Assembly (NCBI GenBank): GCA_046160675.1
Contig: JBJXHH010000018.1
Location: 1 to 11,419, forward strand
Reading direction: 5' to 3'
Origin: JACMJP01 sp046160675
GTDB taxonomy: Bacteria > Bacteroidota > Bacteroidia > Chitinophagales > BACL12
Length of the DNA: 11,419 nucleotides
Position 1 is the first letter of the stretch. Each line of letters opens with the position of its first letter. Made by a program: the position numbers and the translations under genes. Under the pieces are notes generated by a model. That model searched no databases. It was not told the origin of the DNA and worked only from the letters and a program-made list of their open reading frames with translations. Below are positions 1 through 6,955 of this stretch, in pieces.

Positions 1-1040
1 CCCCATAGTTTTAGTGCATTCATTAAGCTTGCATAATCAGCTGAAAGCATAAGGCGAACTGCATCATCTTTATCCATCTCCGCTTTTTCTGCATCAGTTA
101 CTGCTTTAAAAACATCAATTTGGGCTGGATTGCTTTGATAAATCACATCTTTCATAGCATAACTTGTCAGATATCTTTTCGTGGAACCTGGAAAACCCAT
201 AACCATAGTAAAGTCGCCTTCATTGATTTCTTTCAATGAAATCTTTAAATGTTTTTTTGGTTTAAAAGGAACATTGTTTTCGCTGTATTCTGCGGGTTCG
301 TTATTGCTGTTTGCATATACCCTGAATACACTGAAATCTCCAGTGTGCCGGGGCCACATCCAGTTATCGGTATCTCCGCCAAACTTTCCAACAGATTGAG
401 GGGCGGTGCCGGCTAGCCTAACATCATTATAAGTTTGATAGTAAAAGATGTAATATTTGTTCCCGTAAAACATAGATTTAACTTCCACATCAAGCCCAGA
501 CTTTTCCTGCGCATTTGCAGTAAGGGTATTAATTAATGTTCTCACAGTTCCCATTCTTGTTGCCTGGTCCATGTCTTTTACAACAGGAACAATAGAATCT
601 GTAACATCTTCCATATGATGCAGGATTTGAACGTATAACCCTGGTATTGGAATTTCTTCACTATATTTTTTTGCCCAGAAACCGTTATCTAAATAATTAT
701 TCTCTGTTGTACTCACTCCTGCAATTGCATCATATCCACAGTGGTGGTTTGTAAATACTAGTCCTTTATCTGATACAAATTCCCCGGTACAAAAACCGCC
801 AAACTGTACGATGGCATCTTTTAAGCTTGGGCCATTCGGGTTATACAGATCGTCAGCAGTCATCTGCATCCCCATTTTTTGCATTTGCTGAATGTTCAGG
901 TCTTTTAGTAATGATAAAAGCCACATCCCTTCGTCAGGATTTGCAAATGGCGAGGCTGCTTTTGCTGTATTTGTAAGCAGTAAAATAATTACTGCACAGG
1001 TAGATATAAATTTGCTACACATTGAAAAAAGTTTAATCAT
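1..1040 (-). CDS. S46 family dipeptidyl-peptidase (DPP7/DPP11-like), N-terminal part, cut by window edge
   Basis: S46 enzymes are periplasmic or surface serine peptidases of Bacteroidota that remove dipeptides from the N-terminus of oligopeptides. The 346 visible residues begin with a signal peptide (hydrophobic stretch about residues 14-26, likely cleavage after TAKA near residue 28). The mature part opens with the family-typical ADEGMW-like NPDEGMW (34-40). The catalytic histidine region TNHHCGY is at 97-103, and the catalytic aspartate region GGDTDNWMWPRH is at 221-232. The nucleophilic serine and the residue that separates DPP7 from DPP11 specificity lie in the missing C-terminal half; the family is usually around 700 residues. 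An alternative start is Met7 (1022). The first ATG is preferred because a TACCTTCG -7-like box lies 24 bases upstream and both starts leave a functional signal peptide. No Shine-Dalgarno is seen, as usual in this phylum. The family assignment is firm, the subtype unknown. Confidence 0.93.
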   Translation of the reverse strand, partial: MIKLFSMCSKFISTCAVIILLLTNTAKAASPFANPDEGMWLLSLLKDLNIQQMQKMGMQMTADDLYNPNGPSLKDAIVQFGGFCTGEFVSDKGLVFTNHHCGYDAIAGVSTTENNYLDNGFWAKKYSEEIPIPGLYVQILHHMEDVTDSIVPVVKDMDQATRMGTVRTLINTLTANAQEKSGLDVEVKSMFYGNKYYIFYYQTYNDVRLAGTAPQSVGKFGGDTDNWMWPRHTGDFSVFRVYANSNNEPAEYSENNVPFKPKKHLKISLKEINEGDFTMVMGFPGSTKRYLTSYAMKDVIYQSNPAQIDVFKAVTDAEKAEMDKDDAVRLMLSADYASLMNALKLW

Positions 1041-1064
1041 TTAAATAAGGTTTTATAATGAGGG

Positions 1065-1072
1065 CGAAGGTA
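1065..1072 (-). promoter_or_regulatory. Candidate -7 promoter box (TACCTTCG) for the S46 peptidase
   Basis: On the minus strand the sequence reads TACCTTCG, one mismatch from the Bacteroidota -7 consensus TAnnTTTG. It ends 24 bases before the ATG at 1040 and lies just downstream of the terminator of the preceding gene, which is where a new promoter would be needed. No exact TTG is present 19-20 bases upstream (TTC at 20), so the -33 element is weak. Confidence 0.4.
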
Positions 1073-1108
1073 CAGAAGAAAACCCTGTGCAGGAAGGTCT
1101 TTGTCATA

Positions 1109-1136
1109 AAAAAAGCGGAGGTAAGTCCGCTTTTTT
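1109..1136 (-). terminator. Rho-independent terminator, symmetrical
   Basis: The arms AAAAAAGCGGA (1109-1119) and TCCGCTTTTTT (1126-1136) form a perfect 11-bp stem around a 6-base loop. On the minus strand the GC-rich core is followed by a run of T. It sits 16 bases beyond the stop codon of the small sorting-domain protein gene and upstream of the S46 peptidase promoter box, so it separates these two transcription units. Because the arms are A- and T-flanked, it could also stop plus-strand transcription. Confidence 0.88.
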
Positions 1137-1152
1137 GTTATAAAAAGTTAAA

Positions 1153-1482
1153 TCATTGTTCTTTCATGAATCGTTTAGTGATGAGTTTTACACCATTGTT
1201 ATAAGCGGCGATAAAATATACACCGGGCTGTAAATCAGTAAGGTTTACCTTTATCTGTTGAGTATCACTATCAGGGGTGAGCGTCATTACTTCCTTTCCG
1301 ACAATATTCATGATTACTATTCTATCTACACCTGCTGAAAACTCAATAGTTGCAAAATTTTTAACTGGATTAGGATATATACTAATTTCTGTGTCTGTAA
1401 AATTTAATAGAGTAACGGGTGCCGATTGCACAATCGAGGATGCAAAAAATGCTAATAATAGAAAGGTGTAAACTTTTCTCAT
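1153..1482 (-). CDS. Small secreted protein made almost only of a type IX secretion (T9SS type A) sorting domain
   Basis: The 109-residue product starts with a signal peptide (MRK, hydrophobic core 5-17, likely cleavage VQS|A after residue 20). From about residue 33 to the end it matches the Por/T9SS C-terminal sorting domain: YPNPVKN (36-42), alternating beta-type residues TIEFSAG and RIVIMNIVGKEV (54-65), DLQPGVYF (83-90) and the basic C-terminus KLITKRFMKEQ. In known cargo this domain of about 75 residues is the last part of a much larger protein; it directs outer-membrane export and is removed or replaced by an anchor. Here only about a dozen residues lie between the signal peptide and the sorting domain, so there is no recognisable cargo. 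The gene has its own upstream promoter-like sequence and downstream terminator, which suggests a complete unit. A degenerate remnant of a larger gene is the alternative. Family call is firm; role unknown. Confidence 0.88.
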   Translation of the reverse strand: MRKVYTFLLLAFFASSIVQSAPVTLLNFTDTEISIYPNPVKNFATIEFSAGVDRIVIMNIVGKEVMTLTPDSDTQQIKVNLTDLQPGVYFIAAYNNGVKLITKRFMKEQ

Positions 1483-1499
1483 AGGCGTTTAAGCTATCG

Positions 1500-1530
1500 T
1501 AAAGATATATTTAGTTTTTGAATATTCCAA
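1500..1530 (-). promoter_or_regulatory. Bacteroidota-type promoter for the small sorting-domain protein
   Basis: Read on the minus strand, TTG (1528-1530) is followed after 20 bases by TATCTTTA (1500-1507), one mismatch from TAnnTTTG. The box ends 17 bases before the ATG at 1482, giving a very short leader, as is common in this phylum. The remainder of the 162-bp spacer (1531-1644) holds only an imperfect CCTC...GAGG hairpin and no convincing gene. Confidence 0.55.
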
Positions 1531-1644
1531 CAATTCATAATGTGAACAATAGCGTTTTAACAGCCCTTAACCTCTGAAAACCTTGCCAGCAGCAGATTTT
1601 TGAGGAAAACATACTGAATGCAATTTTCATAAAGTGGTGACATG

Positions 1645-3180
1645 CTAGGTGTTGTAATCAAAGTCCTCACCTAAGAGATCTTCTTCTTTAAATACAGCGC
1701 TAAACAAATCCTTGAACTGCAGGCCCATTTCCAAAACATGTTTGCTGAGCAAAGAATACTCTGCAAGGCCATGCAGAACGAATTCCATCATATAAAGTTT
1801 ATCAGCACCGGATATTTTCGGGTAGTATTTTTCTACTAACTTTTTAAGGCCCGGTACAGATTCTAAGGAGTGCCTATAGTCATTATCTGTGACATCGTTC
1901 AGTAGGTCAATCTTATTACCAGCATTAAACCAATCTACTATTTCCTGGTAAATTGAAGTTCGTTTCGGATCTTGTTGTGTACCTTCTTTTCCTCTAACCT
2001 GAGTAAGCTTTTTTGCTTTTTCGGGGGCTGGAAAATAGTTTGTAAATTGAGTTCTGATGGCTTTTCCAATTAAATTCAACGCAACTAAAAAAGGCCCTTC
2101 CTGTTCCCCTTCATATACGAGTTCAATTTTCCCGGTAATACTTGGGATGATTCCCCAAAAATCTGACACCCGAATATAGGTGGAAGTTTCTTTATTTTTT
2201 AATGCCCTTCTTTCAGCAGAAGAAATGAGGTTTTCATACATGGTGATAGTCATCCGGGCACTTACACCGCTTTTCTGATCAACATATTCACTTGACCTTG
2301 CTTCAAATGCAATTTGTTCAATAATGTCTTTACTTAAATCATTGATAGAAACAATTTCTTTTTGTGCAGCATTAATATCAGCTTCCTGCTCAGTAATAAT
2401 TTTTGATGTACGGATATCTTTTGGATAATGTGTTAATATCTGCGATTCTATCCTGTCTTTCAGCGGAGTGATAATGGCACCCCTGTTTGTATAATCTTCC
2501 GGATTTGCGGTGAAGACGAACTGAATATCAAGGGGTAAACGAATTTTAAATCCTCTGATTTGAATATCACCTTCCTGCAGCATATTGAAAAGAGCAACTT
2601 GTATCCTTGCCTGCAAGTCAGGCAACTCATTAATAACAAAAATTGAACGATGGCTCCTTGGAATTAAACCGAAATGAATAACTCTTTCATCAGTATAATT
2701 CAATTTCAGGTTTGCTGCTTTAATCGGGTCAACATCCCCGATGAGATCTGCAACACTTACATCTGGTGTAGCAAGTTTTTCAGTATATCTATCATCCCTG
2801 TGCATCCAACTTATTGGTGTAGAATCACCAAGTTCTTCAATTTTATCTTTTGCAAATTTTGTAAGAGGATGAAAAGGGTCATCATTCAATTCACTACCTT
2901 CAATCACAGGTATAAATTCATCAAGCAATGTGGTGAGCAACCTTGCAATCTTTGTTTTCGCCTGACCCCGCAAACCGAGTAAAACAATGTTATGCCGTGA
3001 AAGTATTGCCCTTTCCAGGTCTGGAAGTACAGTATATTCAAAGCCATGAATGCCCTCAAATACTTTTTCTCCGGATTCAATTTTAGTGATTAAATTTTTT
3101 CGCAACTCTTCTTTCACAGGTAATGAAACATAACCTGCTTTTTTTAAATCGCCGAGTGTTTTTATTTTTTTGTAGTTCAT
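1645..3180 (-). CDS. MoxR/Mg-chelatase-like AAA+ ATPase with unusual P-loop
   Basis: This 511-residue protein has a AAA+ core at about residues 45-330. The Walker A region is GLRGQAKTK (69-77), with Ala where the last P-loop glycine normally stands. The Walker B region is IFVINELPD (180-188), with Asn in place of the usual Asp before the catalytic Glu185. Sensor 1 is TANPEDY with Asn226, the likely arginine finger is R243 in PLKDR, and GVSARMT (305-311, R309) looks like sensor 2. This order is typical of the MoxR and magnesium-chelatase I group, which work with VWA-domain partners as chaperones or cofactor-insertion machines. The remaining 180 residues form a mostly helical C-terminal region of unknown function. 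It lies 51 bases downstream of the VWA gene in the same direction, with no promoter or terminator between. It resembles the mycobacterial Rv0958-type ATPase from memory. It is not likely to be a true chlorophyll-pathway chelatase, since no other pigment genes are near. Confidence 0.85.
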   Translation of the reverse strand: MNYKKIKTLGDLKKAGYVSLPVKEELRKNLITKIESGEKVFEGIHGFEYTVLPDLERAILSRHNIVLLGLRGQAKTKIARLLTTLLDEFIPVIEGSELNDDPFHPLTKFAKDKIEELGDSTPISWMHRDDRYTEKLATPDVSVADLIGDVDPIKAANLKLNYTDERVIHFGLIPRSHRSIFVINELPDLQARIQVALFNMLQEGDIQIRGFKIRLPLDIQFVFTANPEDYTNRGAIITPLKDRIESQILTHYPKDIRTSKIITEQEADINAAQKEIVSINDLSKDIIEQIAFEARSSEYVDQKSGVSARMTITMYENLISSAERRALKNKETSTYIRVSDFWGIIPSITGKIELVYEGEQEGPFLVALNLIGKAIRTQFTNYFPAPEKAKKLTQVRGKEGTQQDPKRTSIYQEIVDWFNAGNKIDLLNDVTDNDYRHSLESVPGLKKLVEKYYPKISGADKLYMMEFVLHGLAEYSLLSKHVLEMGLQFKDLFSAVFKEEDLLGEDFDYNT

Positions 3181-3231
3181 TTTTAATAAATAATAAATAT
3201 TGATCTCTAACTTCCCACTTCCTTTATATCC

Positions 3232-4326
3232 TCACTTGACATTTCTTCTCCTATTCCTTTCATAATCTTCAAAAATATAATCGCCCAATCCCTTTAATGA
3301 AGTGTAAAATGCTTTACCCTGGTTTACCTGTGTAAATTCCTCTACAAACTGCTGCAGGTAAGGATCTTTCGCTATCATAAAGGTGGTGATTTTAATTCCG
3401 AGTTTCCTGCAATGCGCTGATAGATTCAATGTTTTATTTACAATGATCCTATCTAAACCGAAACTGTTTTTATAATATTTTCCATTCCGAATAATGCATG
3501 TTGGCTTGCCATCGGTAATCATAAAGATTTGTTTATTCGGGTTTTTTCTTCTCCGTAACAGATCCATTGCTAACTCTAAACCGGCAACCGTATTCGTATG
3601 ATAAGGGCCAACCTGTAAATAAGGAATGTCTTTTATTTCAATCTGCCAGGCATCATTGCCAAACACAATCACATCAAGTGTATCCTTCGGGTATTTTGTT
3701 TTGATAAGCTCACTTAAAGCCATTGCAACTTTTTTTGCTGGAGTAATCCTGTCTTCTCCGTACAAAATCATGCTGTGTGATACATCAATCATCAGAACTG
3801 TAGATGTTTGCGCCTTATATTCTTTTTCAACAACTACCAGGTCATCCTCTTGTAAACTGAATTCATTAATCCCATGATTGATGTGTGCATTTTTGATGGA
3901 CTCATTATAATCAATCTGTTCATGAGTATCACCGAAAGAATAGTTTCTTTTGTCGGTGGAGTTTTCGTCGCCTGTGCCTGTATGTTTTGTTTTGTGATTT
4001 CCGCTGCGGGATTTTTTAAGTTTGCCAAAGATCTGATCTAATGAACGCCTGCGGATGGTTTGTTCCATCTTGGAAGTAATTTGCATTACACCGCTTTCTT
4101 CATTTTCTTCTTTTATAAACCCCCTGTCTTTTAATTCCTGAATAAAATCACCCATGCCATATTCTGGTGTTGTTATCTGATATTCCCTGTCTATTTGGTT
4201 TAGCCAATCCAATGCTTCATTTAAATCACCTGAAGTATATACAAGTAATTCTTGCAGCAATTCAAACAATTTATCAAATATGCTTTGTTGTTTTTGATGA
4301 TATTTTGAAAATCTGTTTCCCAGCAT
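3232..4326 (-). CDS. VWA (von Willebrand A) domain protein, partner of the AAA+ ATPase
   Basis: The 364-residue protein carries a VWA domain at about residues 175-355 with a complete metal-ion-dependent adhesion site: DVSHS (D181, S183, S185), a threonine in PYHTNT (T244 or T246) and ITDGKP (D272). The N-terminal 100 residues look helical and contain YGMGDFIQELKDRGFI followed by a basic ITSKMEQTIRRRSLDQIFGKL segment; residues 101-150 are a charged, probably flexible linker. There is no signal peptide or membrane segment, so it should act in the cytoplasm. In MoxR-VWA and chelatase I-D systems the VWA protein recognises the client and docks on the ATPase ring, which is the inferred role here. 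The architecture recalls mycobacterial Rv0959 (from memory). Its ATG follows the reductase stop codon after one base, indicating translational coupling. The client is not identifiable from the sequence. Confidence 0.86.
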   Translation of the reverse strand: MLGNRFSKYHQKQQSIFDKLFELLQELLVYTSGDLNEALDWLNQIDREYQITTPEYGMGDFIQELKDRGFIKEENEESGVMQITSKMEQTIRRRSLDQIFGKLKKSRSGNHKTKHTGTGDENSTDKRNYSFGDTHEQIDYNESIKNAHINHGINEFSLQEDDLVVVEKEYKAQTSTVLMIDVSHSMILYGEDRITPAKKVAMALSELIKTKYPKDTLDVIVFGNDAWQIEIKDIPYLQVGPYHTNTVAGLELAMDLLRRRKNPNKQIFMITDGKPTCIIRNGKYYKNSFGLDRIIVNKTLNLSAHCRKLGIKITTFMIAKDPYLQQFVEEFTQVNQGKAFYTSLKGLGDYIFEDYERNRRRNVK

Positions 4327-4327
4327 A

Positions 4328-5371
4328 TTAAAATCTTTTTTTACCAGTCTCTAACTGGCCTCCCTTGCTTGCAAACAAAATATCCTGTACACCTTCGCCT
4401 TTTAAGAAGTCATGCGGGAAACCAAGTTCAATTTTACTGGCTTCATCCAATCTTTGCATGTGCGTTTCACTGATAGAAATATTTGTAGCAAATAAATTAT
4501 CCACTAATTGAGCTGTATTTCTGGCTCCAACTATCGGGATATTATTTTTTCCTTTTTGTAACACCCACTTTATAGCTACCTGCGCAGGTGAACAATGCAT
4601 CTCTTTTGCAATTTCAATAACCTCTCTTGTAATGTTTTGTTTTGCTTCGCTTAAACGAACACTTTTATCTGATAAACGATTTGATTTTGTTTCTTGCTGC
4701 AAATACTTACCTGTTAAAGCCCCTCCTGCAATTGGTGCCCAGCCTACAACACTCATTTCTAAAGATTCAGCCATAGGGATCAGTTCCCGTTCAACGCTGC
4801 GCTGCATTAAAGAATATTCAATTTGTAAAGCAACAAATGCTGTCCAGTTTTTTAGTTCAGCAATTGCATTAGCCCTTGAAATGATCCATGCAGGAGTATC
4901 AGAAATACCGATGTATAAAATTTTTCCTTGCCTTACTAAATCATCCATGGCTCGCAATACTTCTTCCATTGAAGTTGTAAAATCCCATGCATGCAGGTAG
5001 TATAAATCAATGTGATCAGTTTGTAATCTTTTCAAACTGTCTTCAACAGATTGGATCATATTTTTTTTATGATTGCCGCTCTGGTTTATTCCTACACTTC
5101 GGTCTGTTATGAGTGAAAATTTAGTTGCTAGAACAATTTCTTTCCGCTGGTTACTTTCTTTTATGAAATCACCCAGCATTTTTTCGCTTGTTCCTTCTGT
5201 GTAGCGATTTGCTGTGTCAATAAAATTACCCCCATTATCCAGGTAATTGTAAAATAGCTTTTTGCTTTCTTCATAGTTTGCTCCCCAGCCCCATTCTTCT
5301 CCGAAAGTCATTGTTCCAAGGCAAATTTCTGAAACTCTTAAACCTGTTTTTCCGAGTAATTTATATTTCAT
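4328..5371 (-). CDS. Aldo/keto reductase
   Basis: This is a full-length 347-residue (beta/alpha)8 aldo/keto reductase, an NADPH-dependent cytosolic oxidoreductase acting on aldehydes or ketones. It opens with the usual MKYKLLGKTGLRVSEICLGT. The catalytic tetrad is visible as Asp52 and Tyr57 in FIDTANRY, Lys84 in ATKFS and His127 in YYLHAWD. The C-terminal cofactor site is NIPIVGARNTAQLVDNL (277-293). The LHAWD form, rather than HxP, fits the aryl-alcohol-dehydrogenase-like/YghZ-type branch; the true substrate cannot be read from sequence. It is the first gene of a probable operon with the VWA and AAA+ genes: its TAA stop is followed by a single T and then the next ATG. A possible -7 box TATACTTG (5376-5383) sits only 4 bases before the start, but without a clear -33 element. 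Confidence 0.93.
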   Translation of the reverse strand: MKYKLLGKTGLRVSEICLGTMTFGEEWGWGANYEESKKLFYNYLDNGGNFIDTANRYTEGTSEKMLGDFIKESNQRKEIVLATKFSLITDRSVGINQSGNHKKNMIQSVEDSLKRLQTDHIDLYYLHAWDFTTSMEEVLRAMDDLVRQGKILYIGISDTPAWIISRANAIAELKNWTAFVALQIEYSLMQRSVERELIPMAESLEMSVVGWAPIAGGALTGKYLQQETKSNRLSDKSVRLSEAKQNITREVIEIAKEMHCSPAQVAIKWVLQKGKNNIPIVGARNTAQLVDNLFATNISISETHMQRLDEASKIELGFPHDFLKGEGVQDILFASKGGQLETGKKRF

Positions 5372-5431
5372 TGTTCAAGTATAATGCAGTGCTTTGTGAA
5401 TATTGTGAGAAACAGGGGACTTTACCGCAAT

Positions 5432-5448
5432 TGTTATTTTCAATAACA
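5432..5448. repeat. 17-bp palindrome TGTTATT-N3-AATAACA in the divergent spacer
   Basis: Two perfect 7-base arms flank three bases, in the 155-bp spacer between the divergent reductase operon and the M28 peptidase. There is no T-run on either side, so it is not an intrinsic terminator. Its form (TGT...ACA dyad) suits a homodimeric repressor or activator site. AT-rich DNA makes such dyads fairly likely by chance, so function is only a suggestion. No regulator gene lies nearby. Confidence 0.3.
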
Positions 5449-5482
5449 CTCAACCGACTACAAACGTTAAAAACTATATCCT

Positions 5483-5507
5483 CACTAAAGAGTTCATTAT
5501 TTTAGTG
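5483..5507. repeat. 25-bp dyad CACTAAA-N11-TTTAGTG upstream of the M28 peptidase
   Basis: Perfect 7-base inverted arms at 5483-5489 and 5501-5507 with an 11-base centre. The right arm overlaps TATTTTAG (5498-5505), a one-mismatch -7 box candidate for the M28 peptidase gene whose ATG is at 5527. No TTG is found 19-20 bases upstream of that box. An operator overlapping a promoter would fit this layout, but the evidence is weak. Confidence 0.28.
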
Positions 5508-5526
5508 CGAAAATTAAAATAAATAC

Positions 5527-6897
5527 ATGAGAAAAATTTTCTTAGGCTTATTTTTCGTTATTTCTTCACAAAATATTTTTTCACAAGATTCTGATTCTGC
5601 CATTTTTAGAAAAATATTTGATGAGACAATGCTGAACGGGCAGGCTTATGACTGGCTGCATGATTTGTGTAAAGACGTAGGTCACCGCCTGAGTGGCTCT
5701 CCGCAGGCTGATATGGCTGTGCGCTGGGGTGAAAATGAAATGAAGAAAGCTGGTTATGATAAAGTGTGGCTGCAGGAGGTAATGGTGCCACATTGGGTGA
5801 GAGGGCAAAAAGAATACGGAGAAATCATGGGGATTGGCCAGGTAGATGTTTTAGCACTGGGTGGAAGTATTGCTACTCCGGAAGAAGGGATTATTGCGGA
5901 AGTGATTGAAGTAAATTCTTTTGAAGAACTTAAAAAAATCGGGAAAGAAAAAACAAAAGGGAAGATCATTTTTTTCAATACTGTATTTCCGCAAAATGTT
6001 GTCAACTCATTTGATGGCTACGGCTTATGCGGCCCCTATCGCTGGTACGGACCAGATAGTGCAAGCGCATATGGCGCCATTGCAAGCATTACAAGAAGTG
6101 TGAGCAGTGCTCATGATGATTTTCCGCACACAGGAAGCAATGGTTTCCGTAGCGGTAATGCTGCCATTCCCTGTGTAGCTATTTCAACTGTTGATGCTGA
6201 TAAGTTACATGATGCGTTACAAAAAAATGCGGCCACAAAATTTAAAATGGTTTTAGATTGCAGGATGCTGGGCGAAAAAAAATCCTACAATGTAATTGGA
6301 GAAATTACAGGGAGTGAATTGCCGAATGAAATAATAGTTGTAGGAGGGCATCTTGACAGTTGGGATGTTGGTGAAGGTGCGCATGATGATGGCGCCGGAT
6401 GTGTACACAGCATGGAAGTAATAAGAACATTAAAAGCATTGAACATAAAACCAAAAAGAACGATAAGATGTGTATTATATATGAATGAAGAAAATGGGGT
6501 GAAGGGCGGAAACGGCTATGCTGACTGGGCAAAGACAACAAATGAAAAACATATTTATGCATTAGAAAGTGATGCAGGAGGGTTTTCGCCGAAAGGGTTT
6601 AGTGTAGATGCCGATACAAAAGATAAAACTGCAATTGCAAATTTTCAAAAACTGGAGAAATTGTTTACTCCTTACGGTTTAAATGAATTTACTGTAAGCT
6701 ACAGCGGGGTTGATATACGTCCGTTGTTGGCGCTGGGTACTATTTGTTTTGGGTTTCGCCCCGATTCACAGCGTTATATGGATTTGCATCACACCGCAAA
6801 TGATACTTTTGATAAAGTGAACAGAAGAGAACTTCACATGGGCGCAGCTGTAATGACAATGTTTTGCTGGTATTTAAGTGAGCATGGACTGAAATAG
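5527..6897 (+). CDS. Exported M28 family metallopeptidase, carboxypeptidase Q-like
   Basis: The 456-residue protein starts with a signal peptide (MRK, hydrophobic 4-13, likely cleavage at FSQ|D after residue 20), so it works in the periplasm or outside the cell. A region between about 115 and 245 looks like the PA-type insert of the family (KGKIIFFNTVFP). The zinc-peptidase core begins at about 255. Ligands and catalytic residues are visible: GGHLDSWDVG (H275), GAHDDGAG (D287), MNEENG (E321 catalytic, E322 ligand), ESDAGG (D349) and HHTANDTFDKV (H422). The HLDSWDVGxGAxDDGxG block and ESDAG closely match human plasma carboxypeptidase Q, which cleaves small peptides. The length agrees with the family. 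No Shine-Dalgarno is seen; the ATG follows an A/T-rich leader. The TonB receptor gene lies 58 bases downstream in the same direction, so peptide breakdown linked to uptake is a reasonable inference. Confidence 0.93.
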   Translation: MRKIFLGLFFVISSQNIFSQDSDSAIFRKIFDETMLNGQAYDWLHDLCKDVGHRLSGSPQADMAVRWGENEMKKAGYDKVWLQEVMVPHWVRGQKEYGEIMGIGQVDVLALGGSIATPEEGIIAEVIEVNSFEELKKIGKEKTKGKIIFFNTVFPQNVVNSFDGYGLCGPYRWYGPDSASAYGAIASITRSVSSAHDDFPHTGSNGFRSGNAAIPCVAISTVDADKLHDALQKNAATKFKMVLDCRMLGEKKSYNVIGEITGSELPNEIIVVGGHLDSWDVGEGAHDDGAGCVHSMEVIRTLKALNIKPKRTIRCVLYMNEENGVKGGNGYADWAKTTNEKHIYALESDAGGFSPKGFSVDADTKDKTAIANFQKLEKLFTPYGLNEFTVSYSGVDIRPLLALGTICFGFRPDSQRYMDLHHTANDTFDKVNRRELHMGAAVMTMFCWYLSEHGLK

Positions 6898-6916
6898 GAT
6901 AGTGTTGATTTCAGAC

Positions 6917-6946
6917 TTGGTGAGTTAAATATTTCAAGTATTTTTA
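6917..6946 (+). promoter_or_regulatory. Candidate Bacteroidota promoter for the TonB-dependent receptor
   Basis: TTG (6917-6919) is followed after exactly 19 bases by TATTTTTA (6939-6946), one mismatch from TAnnTTTG. The box ends 9 bases before the ATG at 6956, so the message would be nearly leaderless. The M28 peptidase stop codon is at 6895-6897, so the receptor could be expressed both by read-through and from this site. AT-richness lowers the confidence. Confidence 0.4.
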
Positions 6947-6955
6947 ATTTTTAAA

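Noticed and set aside
1572..1606. Imperfect CCTC...GAGG hairpin after the ATPase gene as a terminator
   Set aside because: The GC stem is only 4 bp with mismatches before the A/T part and the loop is long; not enough to call a terminator.
1535..1612. Minus-strand 25-codon reading frame with two adjacent cysteines in the spacer before the sorting-domain gene
   Set aside because: No promoter box, no ribosome binding site, no recognisable composition, and it ends within the promoter region of the next gene; likely chance.
2674..2982. 102-codon plus-strand frame inside the ATPase gene
   Set aside because: Antisense shadow of a conserved AAA+ core; cysteine/phenylalanine-rich with no domain or start signal.
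1645..4326. Chlorophyll or cobalamin chelatase system (ChlI/ChlD or CobS/CobT-like)
   Set aside because: The ATPase and VWA features fit the wider superfamily, but there is no large catalytic H/CobN subunit or pathway gene in the window, and the P-loop differs from chelatase I subunits.
5376..5383. TATACTTG as promoter of the aldo/keto reductase operon
   Set aside because: One mismatch to the -7 consensus, but only 4 bases from the ATG and no TTG at 19-20 bases upstream; mentioned with the gene but not listed as a feature.
3225..5486. Shared 12-mer TATATCCTCACT at 3225-3236 and 5475-5486 as a regulatory repeat
   Set aside because: A few 12-base matches are expected by chance in an 11-kb AT-rich sequence; the copies have opposite relation to the genes and one overlaps a stop codon.
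5581..5808. Open frames antisense to the M28 peptidase (also 6305-6562)
   Set aside because: They lie wholly inside a well-supported gene, lack family signatures and have histidine/serine-rich shadow composition.
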